Assembly (NCBI RefSeq): GCF_900637205.1
Contig: NZ_LR134355.1
Span: forward strand, 3,038,001 to 3,102,000
Reading direction: 5' to 3'
Length of the DNA: 64,000 bases
From: Mycolicibacterium chitae
GTDB taxonomy: Bacteria > Actinomycetota > Actinomycetes > Mycobacteriales > Mycobacteriaceae
A model generated the notes under the pieces. That model was not told where the DNA came from. It made no database searches and saw only the letters and a program-made list of their open reading frames with translations. Shown here piece by piece: positions 8,277-16,978 of the stretch. The stretch's first letter is position 1, and the number at the start of each line of letters is the position of its first letter. The translations under genes were made by a program, and so were the position numbers.

Positions 8277-8308
8277 GAATCACGACGTCTGAGAATCACA
8301 CGTCTGAG
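8265..8308. repeat. Short tandem direct repeat (2.75 copies of 16 bp)
   Basis: Units CACGACGTCTAAGAAT (8265-8280) and CACGACGTCTGAGAAT (8281-8296) differ at one base; a partial third unit, CACACGTCTGAG, follows. The first unit holds the TAA stop of the DUF5313 gene and the second would supply TGA in the same frame, giving tandem stops between two convergent genes. Confidence 0.8.
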
Positions 8309-8317
8309 CCGGACCGC

Positions 8318-9145
8318 TCAGGCTCGGCGCAGCTGACCGAGTTCGTCGAACGCCTGCGCCCAGCCGAGCAGCCGGTCGGTGGCGTCGGTCAACTCGCTGC
8401 GATACCGGTGCTGCGAGGCCAGCAGTTGCGGTGACGGCGCCCCGGCGCCGTTGCCGTTGGCCGCGGACACCAATTGCGCTGCGGCGGTGACCATCTCGTT
8501 GTACTGCCGGACACCCACCCCCAGTTGGGCGGTGTAGGCGTTGATGGTGGGCACCAGGTAGGTCCGCGATTTCGGTGTCGTGGTGGCCGCCTGCTCCATG
8601 GAGACGACCTCGGCCGCGGTGGCCGCCATCGCGGTCGCGGTCTGATTGGCCGCGGCGGTCAGTTCCTGGATCTCCCCGTCGGGCAACAGGTTGCCGCGCT
8701 CCATCACACCCAGCAGCGAGAACAGGCCGCGCTCGGAGGCGCCCAGGGCGTACATCGCCGGGCGGGCCGCCGAACCGTGCGGTGGGAGCCGCCGGGTGCT
8801 GGCCGGGCGCTGCGCGGGCAGCGGCGTGGAGCGCAGCCACCGGTAGCGCAGGAACGCCAGCGTGGCGGGGAACGCGGCCCCGGCGGCGAGCAGGCCGGGA
8901 ATCAGCAGCGCCCAGGCCGGCGTGCTCCAGCTGGCCAACAACACCGTCACCAGGATGCAGAAGACCGTCGCGAAGCTGAACAGCAGGCCGATCCGCAACG
9001 CCCACTTCCGCTTCCGCAGCAGCCGGGCCCGCGGGTCGGCGGCCAACTTCAGTTTGTGGGCGAGCACGTCGGCGGCCTCGCTGGCACCGTCGAGCCCACG
9101 TTGCAGTACTGCGCGCCACTGCTTGGCTATGGGCTTGACCGCCAT
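8318..9145 (-). CDS. pspM: PspM-like envelope-stress membrane protein
   Basis: 275 aa. The N-terminal 45 residues are helical and basic. Two membrane helices follow at about 50-70 and 76-97, separated by a very short loop, then a long soluble domain rich in Ala, Thr and Gln (125-275) that looks helical. The gene order clgR-pspA-this gene matches M. tuberculosis Rv2745c-Rv2744c-Rv2743c, where Rv2743c (PspM) is the integral membrane partner of PspA in the mycobacterial phage-shock response. It starts 31 bp after the pspA stop. I find no candidate for the fourth member (PspN/Rv2742c) after it. Confidence 0.8.
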   Translation of the reverse strand: MAVKPIAKQWRAVLQRGLDGASEAADVLAHKLKLAADPRARLLRKRKWALRIGLLFSFATVFCILVTVLLASWSTPAWALLIPGLLAAGAAFPATLAFLRYRWLRSTPLPAQRPASTRRLPPHGSAARPAMYALGASERGLFSLLGVMERGNLLPDGEIQELTAAANQTATAMAATAAEVVSMEQAATTTPKSRTYLVPTINAYTAQLGVGVRQYNEMVTAAAQLVSAANGNGAGAPSPQLLASQHRYRSELTDATDRLLGWAQAFDELGQLRRA

Positions 9146-9176
9146 ATCGACCTTCTCGTGTTCCTGCCGGCCCGGG

Positions 9177-10004
9177 CTACTGGCCCAGCGGCTTCTCGGG
9201 GGCGGCCTCGCTGGCCGGAGTCGCGGGGGCGGGCTGCGCGGTTCCGGAGGCCCTCCCCGAGGTCGTCCCCGAGGTCAAGGAGTCACCGCGCATCGACGCG
9301 CGAATCTGCTCGAGCCGGGAATGGCCGGCCATCTCGACGCTGGCCTGCTGCACCTCCATCATGCGGCCCTGCACCGAGTTCTGCGCCAGCTCGGCCTCGC
9401 CCATGGCGTTGGCGTAACGGCGTTCGATCTTGTCGCGGACCTCGTCGAGGCTCGGGGTGCTGCCGGGCGCGGCGATCTCGGTCATCGACCGCAACGACGC
9501 GCTGACCTGCTCCTGCATCTTGGCCTGCTCGAGCTGGCTGAGCAGCTTGGTGCGCTCGCCGATCTTCTGCTGCAGCACCATGGCGTTCTGCTCGACGGCC
9601 TTCTTGGCCTGGCCGGCGGCCTGCAGGGCCTGGTCGTGCAAAGTCTTGAGGTCTTCGACGCTCTGCTCGGCGGTCACCAGCTGAGCGGCGAAAGCCTCGG
9701 CGGCGTTGTTGTACTCGGTGGCCTTGGCGGCGTCGCCGGCGGCGGTCGCCTGGTCCGACAGCGTGATCGCCTGGCGGACGTTGGCCTGCAGCTTCTCGAT
9801 GTCGGCCAGCTGGCGGTTGAGCCGCATCTCGAGCTGGCGCTGGTTGCCGATCACCTGGGCGGCCTGCTGCGACAGCGCCTGGTGCTGGCGCTGCGCTTCC
9901 TCGATGGCCTGCTGAATCTGAACCTTGGGGTCGGCGTGCTCGTCAATCTTCGAGTTGAACAGCGCCATCAGGTAGCGCCATGCCTTTACGAACGGATTGG
10001 CCAT
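9177..10004 (-). CDS. pspA: Phage shock protein A homologue PspA
   Basis: 275 aa PspA/IM30 family protein, the mycobacterial 35-kDa antigen type. It is a peripheral membrane protein that forms oligomeric scaffolds on stressed inner membrane and binds ClgR. The sequence is almost entirely coiled coil: [41 protein letters not shown] at the start, then Gln/Ala-rich heptads to about residue 225, and an 50-residue Pro/Ala/Ser-rich disordered tail. It has an AGGA ribosome binding site just before ATG 10004. It lies 119 bp after clgR, leaving room for its own promoter. Confidence 0.92.
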   Translation of the reverse strand: MANPFVKAWRYLMALFNSKIDEHADPKVQIQQAIEEAQRQHQALSQQAAQVIGNQRQLEMRLNRQLADIEKLQANVRQAITLSDQATAAGDAAKATEYNNAAEAFAAQLVTAEQSVEDLKTLHDQALQAAGQAKKAVEQNAMVLQQKIGERTKLLSQLEQAKMQEQVSASLRSMTEIAAPGSTPSLDEVRDKIERRYANAMGEAELAQNSVQGRMMEVQQASVEMAGHSRLEQIRASMRGDSLTSGTTSGRASGTAQPAPATPASEAAPEKPLGQ

Positions 10005-10123
10005 GAGTTCCTGCCGCCTAACGTTGTCGATGCTCTGTGGTCTGACTCAGCCTGCGCAGACCAATTTATCGGTTCGGGAAGGTTCGACACACTCCCCTAC
10101 TTCAAATGGCGCGTCGCGGCAGA

Positions 10124-10456
10124 TCAGGCGACCGCCATCGCGACCGGATTGACCGGTCCGATGACGACCTTGGTGCCGGCGTCGACGCGCGGCGAACCCT
10201 TCGAGACCAACTCGGCGTACTCATGGTGGGCCATCTGTTCACCGGCGTCGGAGAGCACCCGCGACAACGGGATGTCCAGGGCGGAGCAGATGGCGCCGAG
10301 CAACTCGCTGGAGGCCTCCTTGCGGCCACGCTCGACCTCCGAGAGGTAGCCGAGGCTGACGCGGGCCGAGTCCGAGACCTCACGCAGGGTGCGGCCCTGG
10401 GACGCTCGGGCGCGACGCAGTACGTCGCCAATGACCTCGCGCAGCAACAACGTCAT
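10124..10456 (-). CDS. clgR: Clp gene regulator ClgR
   Basis: 110 aa XRE-family activator. The helix-turn-helix is at about 20-45: [33 protein letters not shown], which is diagnostic of ClgR. In mycobacteria ClgR activates clp protease genes and the psp operon, and is itself a Clp substrate through a short hydrophobic C-terminal degron; here the protein ends [11 protein letters not shown] 10456 has a strong site (GAAGGAG) eight bases upstream. It follows pgsA by 50 bp and is followed by pspA and pspM. Confidence 0.93.
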   Translation of the reverse strand: MTLLLREVIGDVLRRARASQGRTLREVSDSARVSLGYLSEVERGRKEASSELLGAICSALDIPLSRVLSDAGEQMAHHEYAELVSKGSPRVDAGTKVVIGPVNPVAMAVA

Positions 10457-10506
10457 CGGTTCTCCTTCACTACGCGGACTTCGTCGGGCTCTGAGGGGAA
10501 CAACGT

Positions 10507-11130
10507 CTATTGCGTCGGATTTGGTTCCCGCGGCGCCCGACGAATATCGCGGACCGCCGAGACCAGGTAGTCGAGCCCGGTGAACACCGTGAGCACGATG
10601 GCCAGCCCCATCACCACCCACGCGGTGGTGTGCCAGACCGGCGGCCAGGCGTGCAGCGGGAGCACGAACAGGCCGATGCCGACCGCCTGCACCATGGTCT
10701 TGAGCTTGCCGCCGCGGCTGGCGGGGATCACCCCGCGGCGCAGCACCGCGAAGCGCAGGACCGTGATGCCGATCTCGCGGACCAGGATCACCACGGTCAC
10801 CCACCACGGCAGATCCCCCAGCATCGACAGGGCGATCAGCGCCGAGCCGATCAACAGCTTGTCGGCGATCGGATCGGCGAGCATGCCGAACTCGGTCACC
10901 ATGCCGTACTTGCGGGCCAGCTGGCCGTCGAGCCGGTCGGTGATGACCGCCACGGCGAAGATCGTGAACGCCGCGATCCGGTTGGCGAACTCGTGGCCGT
11001 CGCCGGCGAAGAGCACCAGCAGGAACACGGGAACCAGCACCAGTCGCAGTGCGGTCAGCAGGTTGGCGATGTTCATCACCGGAGGGCGCCGGGCCGCCGG
11101 TTCAGTTTCAGGGTGCCCCGACACGGCCAT
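10507..11130 (-). CDS. pgsA: CDP-alcohol phosphatidyltransferase (PgsA-type)
   Basis: 207 aa membrane enzyme, probably phosphatidylglycerophosphate synthase (CDP-diacylglycerol plus glycerol-3-phosphate). Several membrane helices begin at [23 protein letters not shown]. The CDP-alcohol phosphotransferase motif D-x2-DG-x2-AR-x8-G-x3-D-x3-D is present as [26 protein letters not shown]. It matches PgsA3 (Rv2746c) in position. ATG 11130 is chosen because the [10 protein letters not shown] segment after it resembles the start of the M. tuberculosis protein. A TATTCT hexamer abuts this ATG directly, so a promoter there would start inside the gene and give a shorter form from the Met at 11076. Confidence 0.87.
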   Translation of the reverse strand: MAVSGHPETEPAARRPPVMNIANLLTALRLVLVPVFLLVLFAGDGHEFANRIAAFTIFAVAVITDRLDGQLARKYGMVTEFGMLADPIADKLLIGSALIALSMLGDLPWWVTVVILVREIGITVLRFAVLRRGVIPASRGGKLKTMVQAVGIGLFVLPLHAWPPVWHTTAWVVMGLAIVLTVFTGLDYLVSAVRDIRRAPREPNPTQ

Positions 11131-11165
11131 AGAATATCGGTGGCATGCCCGGCCCCGACAACCGA

Positions 11166-11171
11166 TACTGT
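11166..11171 (+). promoter_or_regulatory. -10 box of leaderless argA
   Basis: TACTGT, six bases, then the GTG at 11178. It lies beside the right arm of an inverted repeat (TATCGGT 11135-11141 and ACCGATA 11161-11167) that spans the divergent pgsA/argA gap. Confidence 0.5.
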
Positions 11172-11177
11172 CCACCC

Positions 11178-11690
11178 GTGAGCCACCCGCAATCCACCGC
11201 CCCGACAGTGCGTCGCGCCCGCACCTCCGATGTGCCGGCGATCAAGCGTCTCGTGGATACCTACGCGGGCAAGATCCTGTTGGAGAAGAACCTGGTCACG
11301 CTGTACGAGGCGGTCCAGGAATTCTGGGTGGCCGAGCTCGACGGCGAGGTCGTCGGCTGCGGCGCCCTGCACGTGATGTGGTCGGATCTGGGCGAGGTGC
11401 GCACCGTGGCCGTCGACCCCAAGGTCAAGGGCAGCGGTGTCGGGCACGCGATCGTGGCCAAGTTGCTCGAGGTGGCGCGCGAGCTCCAACTGGAACGGTT
11501 GTTCGTGCTCACCTTCGAGACCCGGTTCTTCAGCGGCCACGGCTTCCACGAGATCGACGGCACCCCGGTGACCGCCGAGGTGTACGAGGAGATGTGCCGC
11601 TCCTACGACATCGGCGTCGCCGAGTTCCTGGACCTGAGCTACGTCAAGCCCAACATCCTGGGCAACACCCGGATGCTGCTCATCCTGTAG
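11178..11690 (+). CDS. argA: Amino-acid N-acetyltransferase (L-glutamate N-acetyltransferase)
   Basis: 170 aa GNAT-fold enzyme catalysing the first step of arginine synthesis, acetyl-CoA plus glutamate. The acetyl-CoA loop (R/Q-x2-G-x-G/A) is VKGSGVGHA near residue 95. Strands GEVVGCGALHVMWSDLGEVRTVAVDP precede it, and LFVLTFETRFFSGHGF follows. It has the stand-alone short form known from M. tuberculosis Rv2747, without the kinase-like domain of classical ArgA. The start at GTG 11178 rather than the upstream 11145 is supported by the leaderless -10 spacing. Its stop is 4 bp from the ftsK stop, convergent. Confidence 0.9.
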   Translation: MSHPQSTAPTVRRARTSDVPAIKRLVDTYAGKILLEKNLVTLYEAVQEFWVAELDGEVVGCGALHVMWSDLGEVRTVAVDPKVKGSGVGHAIVAKLLEVARELQLERLFVLTFETRFFSGHGFHEIDGTPVTAEVYEEMCRSYDIGVAEFLDLSYVKPNILGNTRMLLIL

Positions 11691-11693
11691 CCG

Positions 11694-14285
11694 TCAGAAG
11701 TCCGGTTCGTCGTCCCCGGCGTCGGCCTCGGCGGTCTCATCCTGTCCGCCGCCGCGGATCAGCGCCAGCGTCCCCGCCAGTTCGTCGGGCTTGACCAGGA
11801 CCTCGCGGGCCTTGGATCCCTCGGACGGACCGACGATGTCACGGGTCTCCATCAGGTCCATCAGGCGACCCGCCTTGGCGAAGCCCACCCGCAGCTTGCG
11901 CTGCAGCATCGAGGTCGACCCGAACTGCGAGGACACCACGAGTTCGACGGCCTGCAGGAAGACATCGAGGTCGTCGCCGATATCGGGGTCGACGTCCTTG
12001 CGTTCGCCGGCCTTGACCGCGGTCACGCCCTCGGTGTAGTCCGGCTCGGCCTGGTCCTTGCACGCCTCGACGACGGCGTGGATCTCCTCGTCGGTGATGA
12101 ACGCGCCCTGCAGGCGGATGGGCTTGTTGGCGCCCATCGGCAGGAACAGGCCGTCGCCCATGCCGATCAGCTTCTCGGCGCCCTGCTGGTCGAGGATGAC
12201 ACGGCTGTCGGTCAGCGACGACGTCGCGAACGCCAGGCGCGAGGGCACGTTGGTCTTGATCAGACCGGTCACCACGTCCACCGACGGGCGCTGGGTGGCC
12301 AGCACCAGGTGGATACCCGCGGCGCGGGCCTTCTGGGTGATCCGGACGATGGCGTCCTCGACGTCGCGCGGGGCGGTCATCATCAGGTCGGCGAGCTCGT
12401 CGACGATGGCCAGGATGTATGGGTAGGGCTTGTATTCGCGGTTGCTGCCCAGCGGCGCGGTGATCTCACCGGAGCGCACCTTCTCGTTGAACACGTCGAT
12501 GTGGCGCACCCGGGAGGCCTGCATGTCCTGGTAGCGCTGCTCCATCTCCTCGACCAGCCAGGCCAGCGCGGCGGCGGCCTTCTTCGGCTCGGTGATGATC
12601 GGGGTGATCAGGTGCGGAATGCCCTCGTACGGCGTGAGTTCCACCATCTTCGGGTCGATCAGGATCATCCTGACCTCCTCCGGGGTGGCCCGCGCCAGCA
12701 GCGACACCAGCATCGAGTTGACGAAGCTGGACTTACCGGAGCCGGTCGAACCGGCCACCAACAGGTGCGGCATCTTCGCCAGGTTGGCCGAGATGAAGTC
12801 GCCCTCGATGTCCTTGCCCAGTCCGATCACCAATGGGTGGTGGTCTTTTCGGGTTCCCGGGTCGGTCAGAACATCGGCCAGCCGGACCATCTCCCGGTCG
12901 GTGTTGGGCACCTCGATGCCGACCGCGGACTTGCCGGGGATGGGAGCGAGCATCCGCACGCTCTCGGTGGCCACCGCGTAGGCGATGTTGCGATGCAGCG
13001 CGGTGATCTTCTCGACCTTGACCCCGGGCCCGAGTTCGACCTCGTAGCGGGTGACGGTGGGTCCGCGGGTGCACCCGGTGACGGCGGCGTCGACCTTGAA
13101 CTGTTGCAGCACCGAGGAGATCGCGTCTTCCATCTGCTCGTTGGCCGCGCTGCGCCGCATCGGCGGATCGCCGGCGACCAGCAGTTCCAGCGACGGCAGC
13201 ACATAGGGGCCCTCGACGACACGGTCCAGCGCCTGGGTCACCACGGGTGTCGGCGCCGGCTTGGCGGGCTTGCGCTTGCGCGGCTTGGCGGCCACCGCCG
13301 GTTCGGGCACCGTCGGCGCATCTTCGAGACCCGCGTCGGCGGCGTCGTCCAGCGGGTAGTTGTCGTACGGGGTGCCCCCGGGCCACGTCGGCGGCTCGTC
13401 GCGGTAGGCCGCGGGATCGTCGTAGTAGCCGTCGGAGAAGTCCTCGGCATCGGGTTCGCCCGCGACATCTTCGGCGTCGTCGTAGTAGTCGGCGTCGTCA
13501 TAGTCGTCGTGGTAGTAGTCGCGCTGCAGTCGCGAGCCGAACATGTGGTGCAGGGTGGCGGGGACCTCGCGGATGGTGGTGCCGGTCAGCAGCAGCACGC
13601 CGAAGATCGCGCCGATGAACAGCAACGGCGCGGCGATCCACACGGTCAGCCCGTCGGACAGCGGCCCGCCGATGACGAATCCGATGAAGCCCGCCGCCTC
13701 GGCGCGGGCGGCCGGGTCCTCCGGCGAGCCGGACCACAGATGCCACAGCCCCAGGACCGGCAGGGCCACCATGGCCGCGCCCAGGATCAGCCGGGGCCGG
13801 GATTCGGGGTCGGGCGAGGTGCGCATCAGCGCGATCGCGATCACCGCGATGAGCACCGGCAGCAGCACCACCGACGCACCGACGACGGCGCGCAGCACGT
13901 CGTCGATCCAGGCGCCGACCGGTCGGGCCGCGTCGAACCACGAGCTCGCGGCGACGATCACGGCCACACCCAGCAGGGCCAACGCGATGCCGTCGCGACG
14001 GTGGCCGGGTTCGATGTCGCGGGCCCGGCCCACCGACCGCGCGGTGCTGCCCGCGCCGCGGGCGAGCATCAGCCAGGTGGCCCGGGAGGCGCGACCGACG
14101 GCGACCCCGGCCGCCGCCACCGGCGACGGCCCGTGCTGCGGGCGTCGCGCCGGGGCCTTCTTACGCGGTGGAGCCGGCCGCTTGGATCGCGCCGCGGTCT
14201 TCGAGCCGGACTTGGATCCGGCCCCCGACCGAGGCCCTGACCTGCTCGTTTTACCGGCAGAACGCGCAGCGGTCTTACTAGCCAT
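11694..14285 (-). CDS. ftsK: DNA translocase FtsK
   Basis: 863 aa. It pumps chromosomal DNA through the division septum and helps dimer resolution. The N-terminus is very basic (Lys/Arg/Ser, residues 1-60). Membrane helices lie at about 100-245. The linker (about 260-350) contains an unusual Tyr/Asp cluster ([18 protein letters not shown]). The motor has Walker [11 protein letters not shown], Walker [14 protein letters not shown], and the C-terminal gamma winged helix ([27 protein letters not shown]) that reads KOPS polarity sites. The open frame extends upstream to 15611, but that stretch is antisense to real genes. ATG 14285 is preceded at 7 nt by TAGGCT. Confidence 0.95.
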   Translation of the reverse strand: MASKTAARSAGKTSRSGPRSGAGSKSGSKTAARSKRPAPPRKKAPARRPQHGPSPVAAAGVAVGRASRATWLMLARGAGSTARSVGRARDIEPGHRRDGIALALLGVAVIVAASSWFDAARPVGAWIDDVLRAVVGASVVLLPVLIAVIAIALMRTSPDPESRPRLILGAAMVALPVLGLWHLWSGSPEDPAARAEAAGFIGFVIGGPLSDGLTVWIAAPLLFIGAIFGVLLLTGTTIREVPATLHHMFGSRLQRDYYHDDYDDADYYDDAEDVAGEPDAEDFSDGYYDDPAAYRDEPPTWPGGTPYDNYPLDDAADAGLEDAPTVPEPAVAAKPRKRKPAKPAPTPVVTQALDRVVEGPYVLPSLELLVAGDPPMRRSAANEQMEDAISSVLQQFKVDAAVTGCTRGPTVTRYEVELGPGVKVEKITALHRNIAYAVATESVRMLAPIPGKSAVGIEVPNTDREMVRLADVLTDPGTRKDHHPLVIGLGKDIEGDFISANLAKMPHLLVAGSTGSGKSSFVNSMLVSLLARATPEEVRMILIDPKMVELTPYEGIPHLITPIITEPKKAAAALAWLVEEMEQRYQDMQASRVRHIDVFNEKVRSGEITAPLGSNREYKPYPYILAIVDELADLMMTAPRDVEDAIVRITQKARAAGIHLVLATQRPSVDVVTGLIKTNVPSRLAFATSSLTDSRVILDQQGAEKLIGMGDGLFLPMGANKPIRLQGAFITDEEIHAVVEACKDQAEPDYTEGVTAVKAGERKDVDPDIGDDLDVFLQAVELVVSSQFGSTSMLQRKLRVGFAKAGRLMDLMETRDIVGPSEGSKAREVLVKPDELAGTLALIRGGGQDETAEADAGDDEPDF

Positions 14286-14292
14286 GGGCCCA

Positions 14293-14298
14293 AGCCTA
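14293..14298 (-). promoter_or_regulatory. TAGGCT -10 box of leaderless ftsK
   Basis: On the minus strand TAGGCT is followed by seven bases and ATG at 14285. Confidence 0.5.
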
Positions 14299-14466
14299 GT
14301 CGCAACTACCTCATCTGCACCATCCGCCACACTGGTCACGAGTTGGTCTCGGCGAATCGTTATCCCCGCGTAGCCCGGACCGGCGCCCTCGTCGGCGATA
14401 TGGCGCGGACTATCGTGTGGGACGTCACACCGCCCCCTGCACACTGTCACCGAGCCAGGAGCCCGC

Positions 14467-14781
14467 ATGCCCGTTGTCGTCGTTGCCACCATGACCGCCA
14501 AGCCGGAATCCGTCGACGCGGTCCGCAACGCCTGTAAGGAAGCCCTCGAGGCGGTGCACGCCGAACCGGGCTGTGAGCTGTACGCGCTGCACGAGGCCGG
14601 CAACACGTTCGTGTTCATCGAGCAGTGGGCCGACGAGGAGGCCCTCAAGACGCACAGCACCGCCCCGGCGGTGAGCAAGATGTTCGGCGCCGTCGGTGAA
14701 CTGCTCGACGGCGCGCCCGACATCAAGATGCTTGCGCCGGTGGTCGCCGGCGATCCCACCAAGGGACAGCTGCGCGGCTGA
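14467..14781 (+). CDS. ABM/YgiN-type putative quinol monooxygenase
   Basis: 104 aa, the size of a single antibiotic-biosynthesis-monooxygenase domain, which dimerises as a ferredoxin-like beta barrel. Signature segments are [51 protein letters not shown], and the terminal [14 protein letters not shown]. The homologues act on quinols or reactive small molecules without metal or flavin; the substrate here is unknown. It has a good ribosome binding site (AGGAG at 14457-14461). Its TGA shares one base with the next ATG, coupling it to the SDR gene, as with Rv2749-Rv2750. Confidence 0.85.
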   Translation: MPVVVVATMTAKPESVDAVRNACKEALEAVHAEPGCELYALHEAGNTFVFIEQWADEEALKTHSTAPAVSKMFGAVGELLDGAPDIKMLAPVVAGDPTKGQLRG

Positions 14782-15602
14782 TGGGCGACAGTCTGCGCGG
14801 CAAGACCGCATTCATCACCGGCGCCGCCCGCGGCCAGGGCCGCGCGCACGCCGTCAAGTTGGCCTCCGAGGGTGCCGACATCATCGCCGTCGACCTGTGC
14901 GCGCAGATCGAGTCGGTGCCCTACCCGCTGGCCTCCCCCGACGACCTCGAGGCCACCGTCAAGCTCGTCGAGGAGACCGGATCGCGGATCGTCGCACTGC
15001 AGGCCGACGTCCGGGACCGCGACTCGCTCAAGACCGCGCTGCGCACCGGCACCGCCGAACTCGGCGACCGGCTCGACATCGTGATCGCCAACGCCGGGAT
15101 CGCGCCGATGGCCGCCGAGGGCGCCTGGCAGGACGTGATCGACGTCAACCTGACCGGTGTCTACAACACCGTCGACGTCGCCATGAAGCCGATGGTGAAG
15201 TTCGGCAACGGCGGCGCGATCGTGTTGACGAGTTCGGTGGCCGGCCTGGTCGGCCTGGGCTCCCCGGTCGCGGGCTCGGTCGGCTATGCCGCCGCCAAGC
15301 ACGGCATCGTCGGGCTCATGCGGGTCTACGCGAATGTCCTCGCGCAGTTCAGCATTCGGGTCAACTCGGTGCATCCGGCCGGCGTCGACACCCCGATGAT
15401 CGACAACGACTTCACCCGGTCGTGGCTGGCGGGCCTGGCCCAGGAGACCCAGGGCGGGCCGGACATGGGCAATGCGCTGCCGGTCCAGACCCTGCAGGTC
15501 GAGGACATCGCCAACGCCGCGTACTACCTGGCCTCCGACGCCGGCCGCTACGTCACCGGCGTAGCCCTGCCCGTCGACGCCGGGTACGTGAACAAGCGCT
15601 GA
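14781..15602 (+). CDS. Mycofactocin-coupled SDR family oxidoreductase
   Basis: 273 aa short-chain dehydrogenase. The nucleotide-binding motif [12 protein letters not shown] (14-25) followed by [11 protein letters not shown] is characteristic of the mycofactocin-coupled subfamily, whose members hold NAD tightly and pass electrons to mycofactocin. Other SDR marks are NAG at the NxGI turn (IANAGIAPM), the Ser in VLTSSVAG, and YAAAKHG carrying the catalytic Tyr and Lys. The subfamily insertion after the second strand ([19 protein letters not shown]) is present. The alcohol substrate is unknown. It is translationally coupled to the upstream monooxygenase-like gene. Confidence 0.85.
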   Translation: MGDSLRGKTAFITGAARGQGRAHAVKLASEGADIIAVDLCAQIESVPYPLASPDDLEATVKLVEETGSRIVALQADVRDRDSLKTALRTGTAELGDRLDIVIANAGIAPMAAEGAWQDVIDVNLTGVYNTVDVAMKPMVKFGNGGAIVLTSSVAGLVGLGSPVAGSVGYAAAKHGIVGLMRVYANVLAQFSIRVNSVHPAGVDTPMIDNDFTRSWLAGLAQETQGGPDMGNALPVQTLQVEDIANAAYYLASDAGRYVTGVALPVDAGYVNKR

Positions 15603-15613
15603 GAGTCCCACCG

Positions 15614-16483
15614 GTGCCCGCCCACGCTGCGCAGACGGCCTTCGGTCCGATGACCCTCGCCGCGATCGAACACCACGAGCCGCCCGGGCGCCGACTGGTC
15701 GACGACGACCTGGCCGCCGCGTTCCTGCCCGCCTCCCTGCGCGCCCTGGTGCGGGCCGGCCGCCTGGCCCCGCTGCGCCGCGCGATGATCCGCAGTTCGG
15801 ACCGGCGGGCGCCGGGACTGTGGGCCAGCATCGTGTGCCGCAAACGGTTCATCGACGAGCGGTTCTCCGACCCGCTCAACGAGTTCGACGCCGCGGTGAT
15901 CCTCGGCGCCGGCCTGGACACGCGCGCCTATCGGGTCGCCCGGCACAGCGATCTGCCGGTCTTCGAGGTCGATCAGCCGGTCAACATCGAACGCAAGGCC
16001 GCCACGGTCCGACGCGCCCTCGGCGAGGTACCGCCGTCGGTGCGCCTGGTGGCGGCCGACCTGGAACGCGATGACCTCCTGGCCGCACTGCGCGACCAGG
16101 GGTACGACCCGCACCGGCGGACCTTCTTCATCTGCGAGGGCGTGACGCAGTATCTACGGCCGGAAGCGGTGGCGGCGCTGTTCGAGCAGTTGCGCGGCGC
16201 CGCCGCGGGCAGTCGGCTGCTGTTCAGCTATGTCCGCCAGGACTTCATCGACGGCACCAATCTCTACGGGGCGCAGTCGCTGCACAAGAAGTTCCTGGGT
16301 GCCCGGCCGCTGTGGCACTGCGGGCTCGAGCCCGAGCGGCTGCACGAATATCTCGGCGAGCGCGGTTGGCGGCTGATCGAGCAGGCCGGGCCCAGCTATT
16401 ACCGCGACACCTACATCCGGCCCGCCGGCCGCGAGCAGAGCGCGTCGTCCATCGAGTGGATGGCCCACGCCGACCTGCCGTGA
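15614..16483 (+). CDS. Class I SAM-dependent methyltransferase (LCMT/TIGR00027 type)
   Basis: 289 aa from the GTG at 15614, 11 bp after the SDR stop. The frame is open upstream but that is inside the SDR gene. It belongs to the leucine carboxyl methyltransferase-like group expanded in mycobacteria: FIDERF near 75, then the SAM-binding motif [13 protein letters not shown], then [15 protein letters not shown], then [15 protein letters not shown]. The substrate is unknown. It is probably the last gene of the small monooxygenase-SDR-methyltransferase unit; a perfect inverted repeat follows six bases after its stop. Confidence 0.83.
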   Translation: MPAHAAQTAFGPMTLAAIEHHEPPGRRLVDDDLAAAFLPASLRALVRAGRLAPLRRAMIRSSDRRAPGLWASIVCRKRFIDERFSDPLNEFDAAVILGAGLDTRAYRVARHSDLPVFEVDQPVNIERKAATVRRALGEVPPSVRLVAADLERDDLLAALRDQGYDPHRRTFFICEGVTQYLRPEAVAALFEQLRGAAAGSRLLFSYVRQDFIDGTNLYGAQSLHKKFLGARPLWHCGLEPERLHEYLGERGWRLIEQAGPSYYRDTYIRPAGREQSASSIEWMAHADLP

Positions 16484-16488
16484 TCGGT

Positions 16489-16508
16489 AGATGAGAACCC
16501 TCTCATCT
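16489..16508. promoter_or_regulatory. Perfect 8-bp inverted repeat
   Basis: Arms AGATGAGA and TCTCATCT with loop ACCC. It sits between the methyltransferase stop (16483) and the gene at 16552. No T-run follows the stem, so an operator fits better than a classic terminator. Its place before the tail-repeat protein and two-component genes makes the downstream response regulator one candidate binder. All of this is inference from position. Confidence 0.45.
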
Positions 16509-16551
16509 GGGTTTCACCTTGGGTCCACCCCGCCGCAGCACAGTGGTGAGC

Positions 16552-16941
16552 ATGCGGAAGATCCTCGGAACTGTGGTGGCGGCGGCCGCCGTGGCCGGCG
16601 TCGGGTTCGCGGTGGTCTCGCTGCAGCCCACGGCCGCCGAAGAGCCGCTGCGGCCCATCCACGTACAGACCCCGCAGCGTCCCGGTCCGGACGTCCCCGG
16701 CGCACCCCCGGCCGCGCCTACCGCGCCGCCGGCCCAACAACGCGTCTCACCGCCGGCCCCGGTGGGTCCCCCGGACGTGCCGCAGCCGCCCCCGGCCATT
16801 CAGACCATCAACCCGCCCGCTCCCCCGCCGGTCACCGGCGGCGCACCGCGCTACCAGGGCGGTGACGACTGGGATGACGACTGGGACGATGACGACGACT
16901 GGGACGACGACGATTGGGATGATGACGACTGGGACGACTGA
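16552..16941 (+). CDS. Exported Pro-rich protein with Trp/Asp C-terminal tail
   Basis: 129 aa, no family recognised. The N-terminus is a signal peptide (MRKILGTVVAAAAVAGVGFAVVSL, probable cut after TAA near residue 29). Residues 30-103 are Pro/Ala/Val-rich and probably extended. The last 25 residues consist only of Asp and Trp (DDWDDDWDDDDDWDDDDW and so on), a strongly acidic, aromatic tail that could bind cations, antimicrobial peptides or cell-wall material. It starts at ATG 16552 (GTGs at 16543 and 16546 are alternatives) and is followed 37 bp later by a histidine kinase gene, so it may be a ligand, accessory sensor or target of that system. Confidence 0.7.
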   Translation: MRKILGTVVAAAAVAGVGFAVVSLQPTAAEEPLRPIHVQTPQRPGPDVPGAPPAAPTAPPAQQRVSPPAPVGPPDVPQPPPAIQTINPPAPPPVTGGAPRYQGGDDWDDDWDDDDDWDDDDWDDDDWDD

Positions 16942-16978
16942 GCAACGTCAGTTCCCGGTTCCGGGCAGGATGGCGGGC

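Noticed and set aside
12078-14240. 720-codon open frame on the plus strand
   Set aside because: It lies antisense to ftsK and its translation is Gly/Arg/His/Asp-rich low complexity, a by-product of high GC third positions.
14286-15611. 442-codon upstream extension of ftsK
   Set aside because: Lies antisense to the monooxygenase-like and SDR genes; the leaderless -10 box supports the start at 14285.
16862-16935. Repeated GAC/TGG units resembling a short repeat array
   Set aside because: They are codons of the Asp/Trp tail of the protein at 16552-16941, with no spacers, so not CRISPR.
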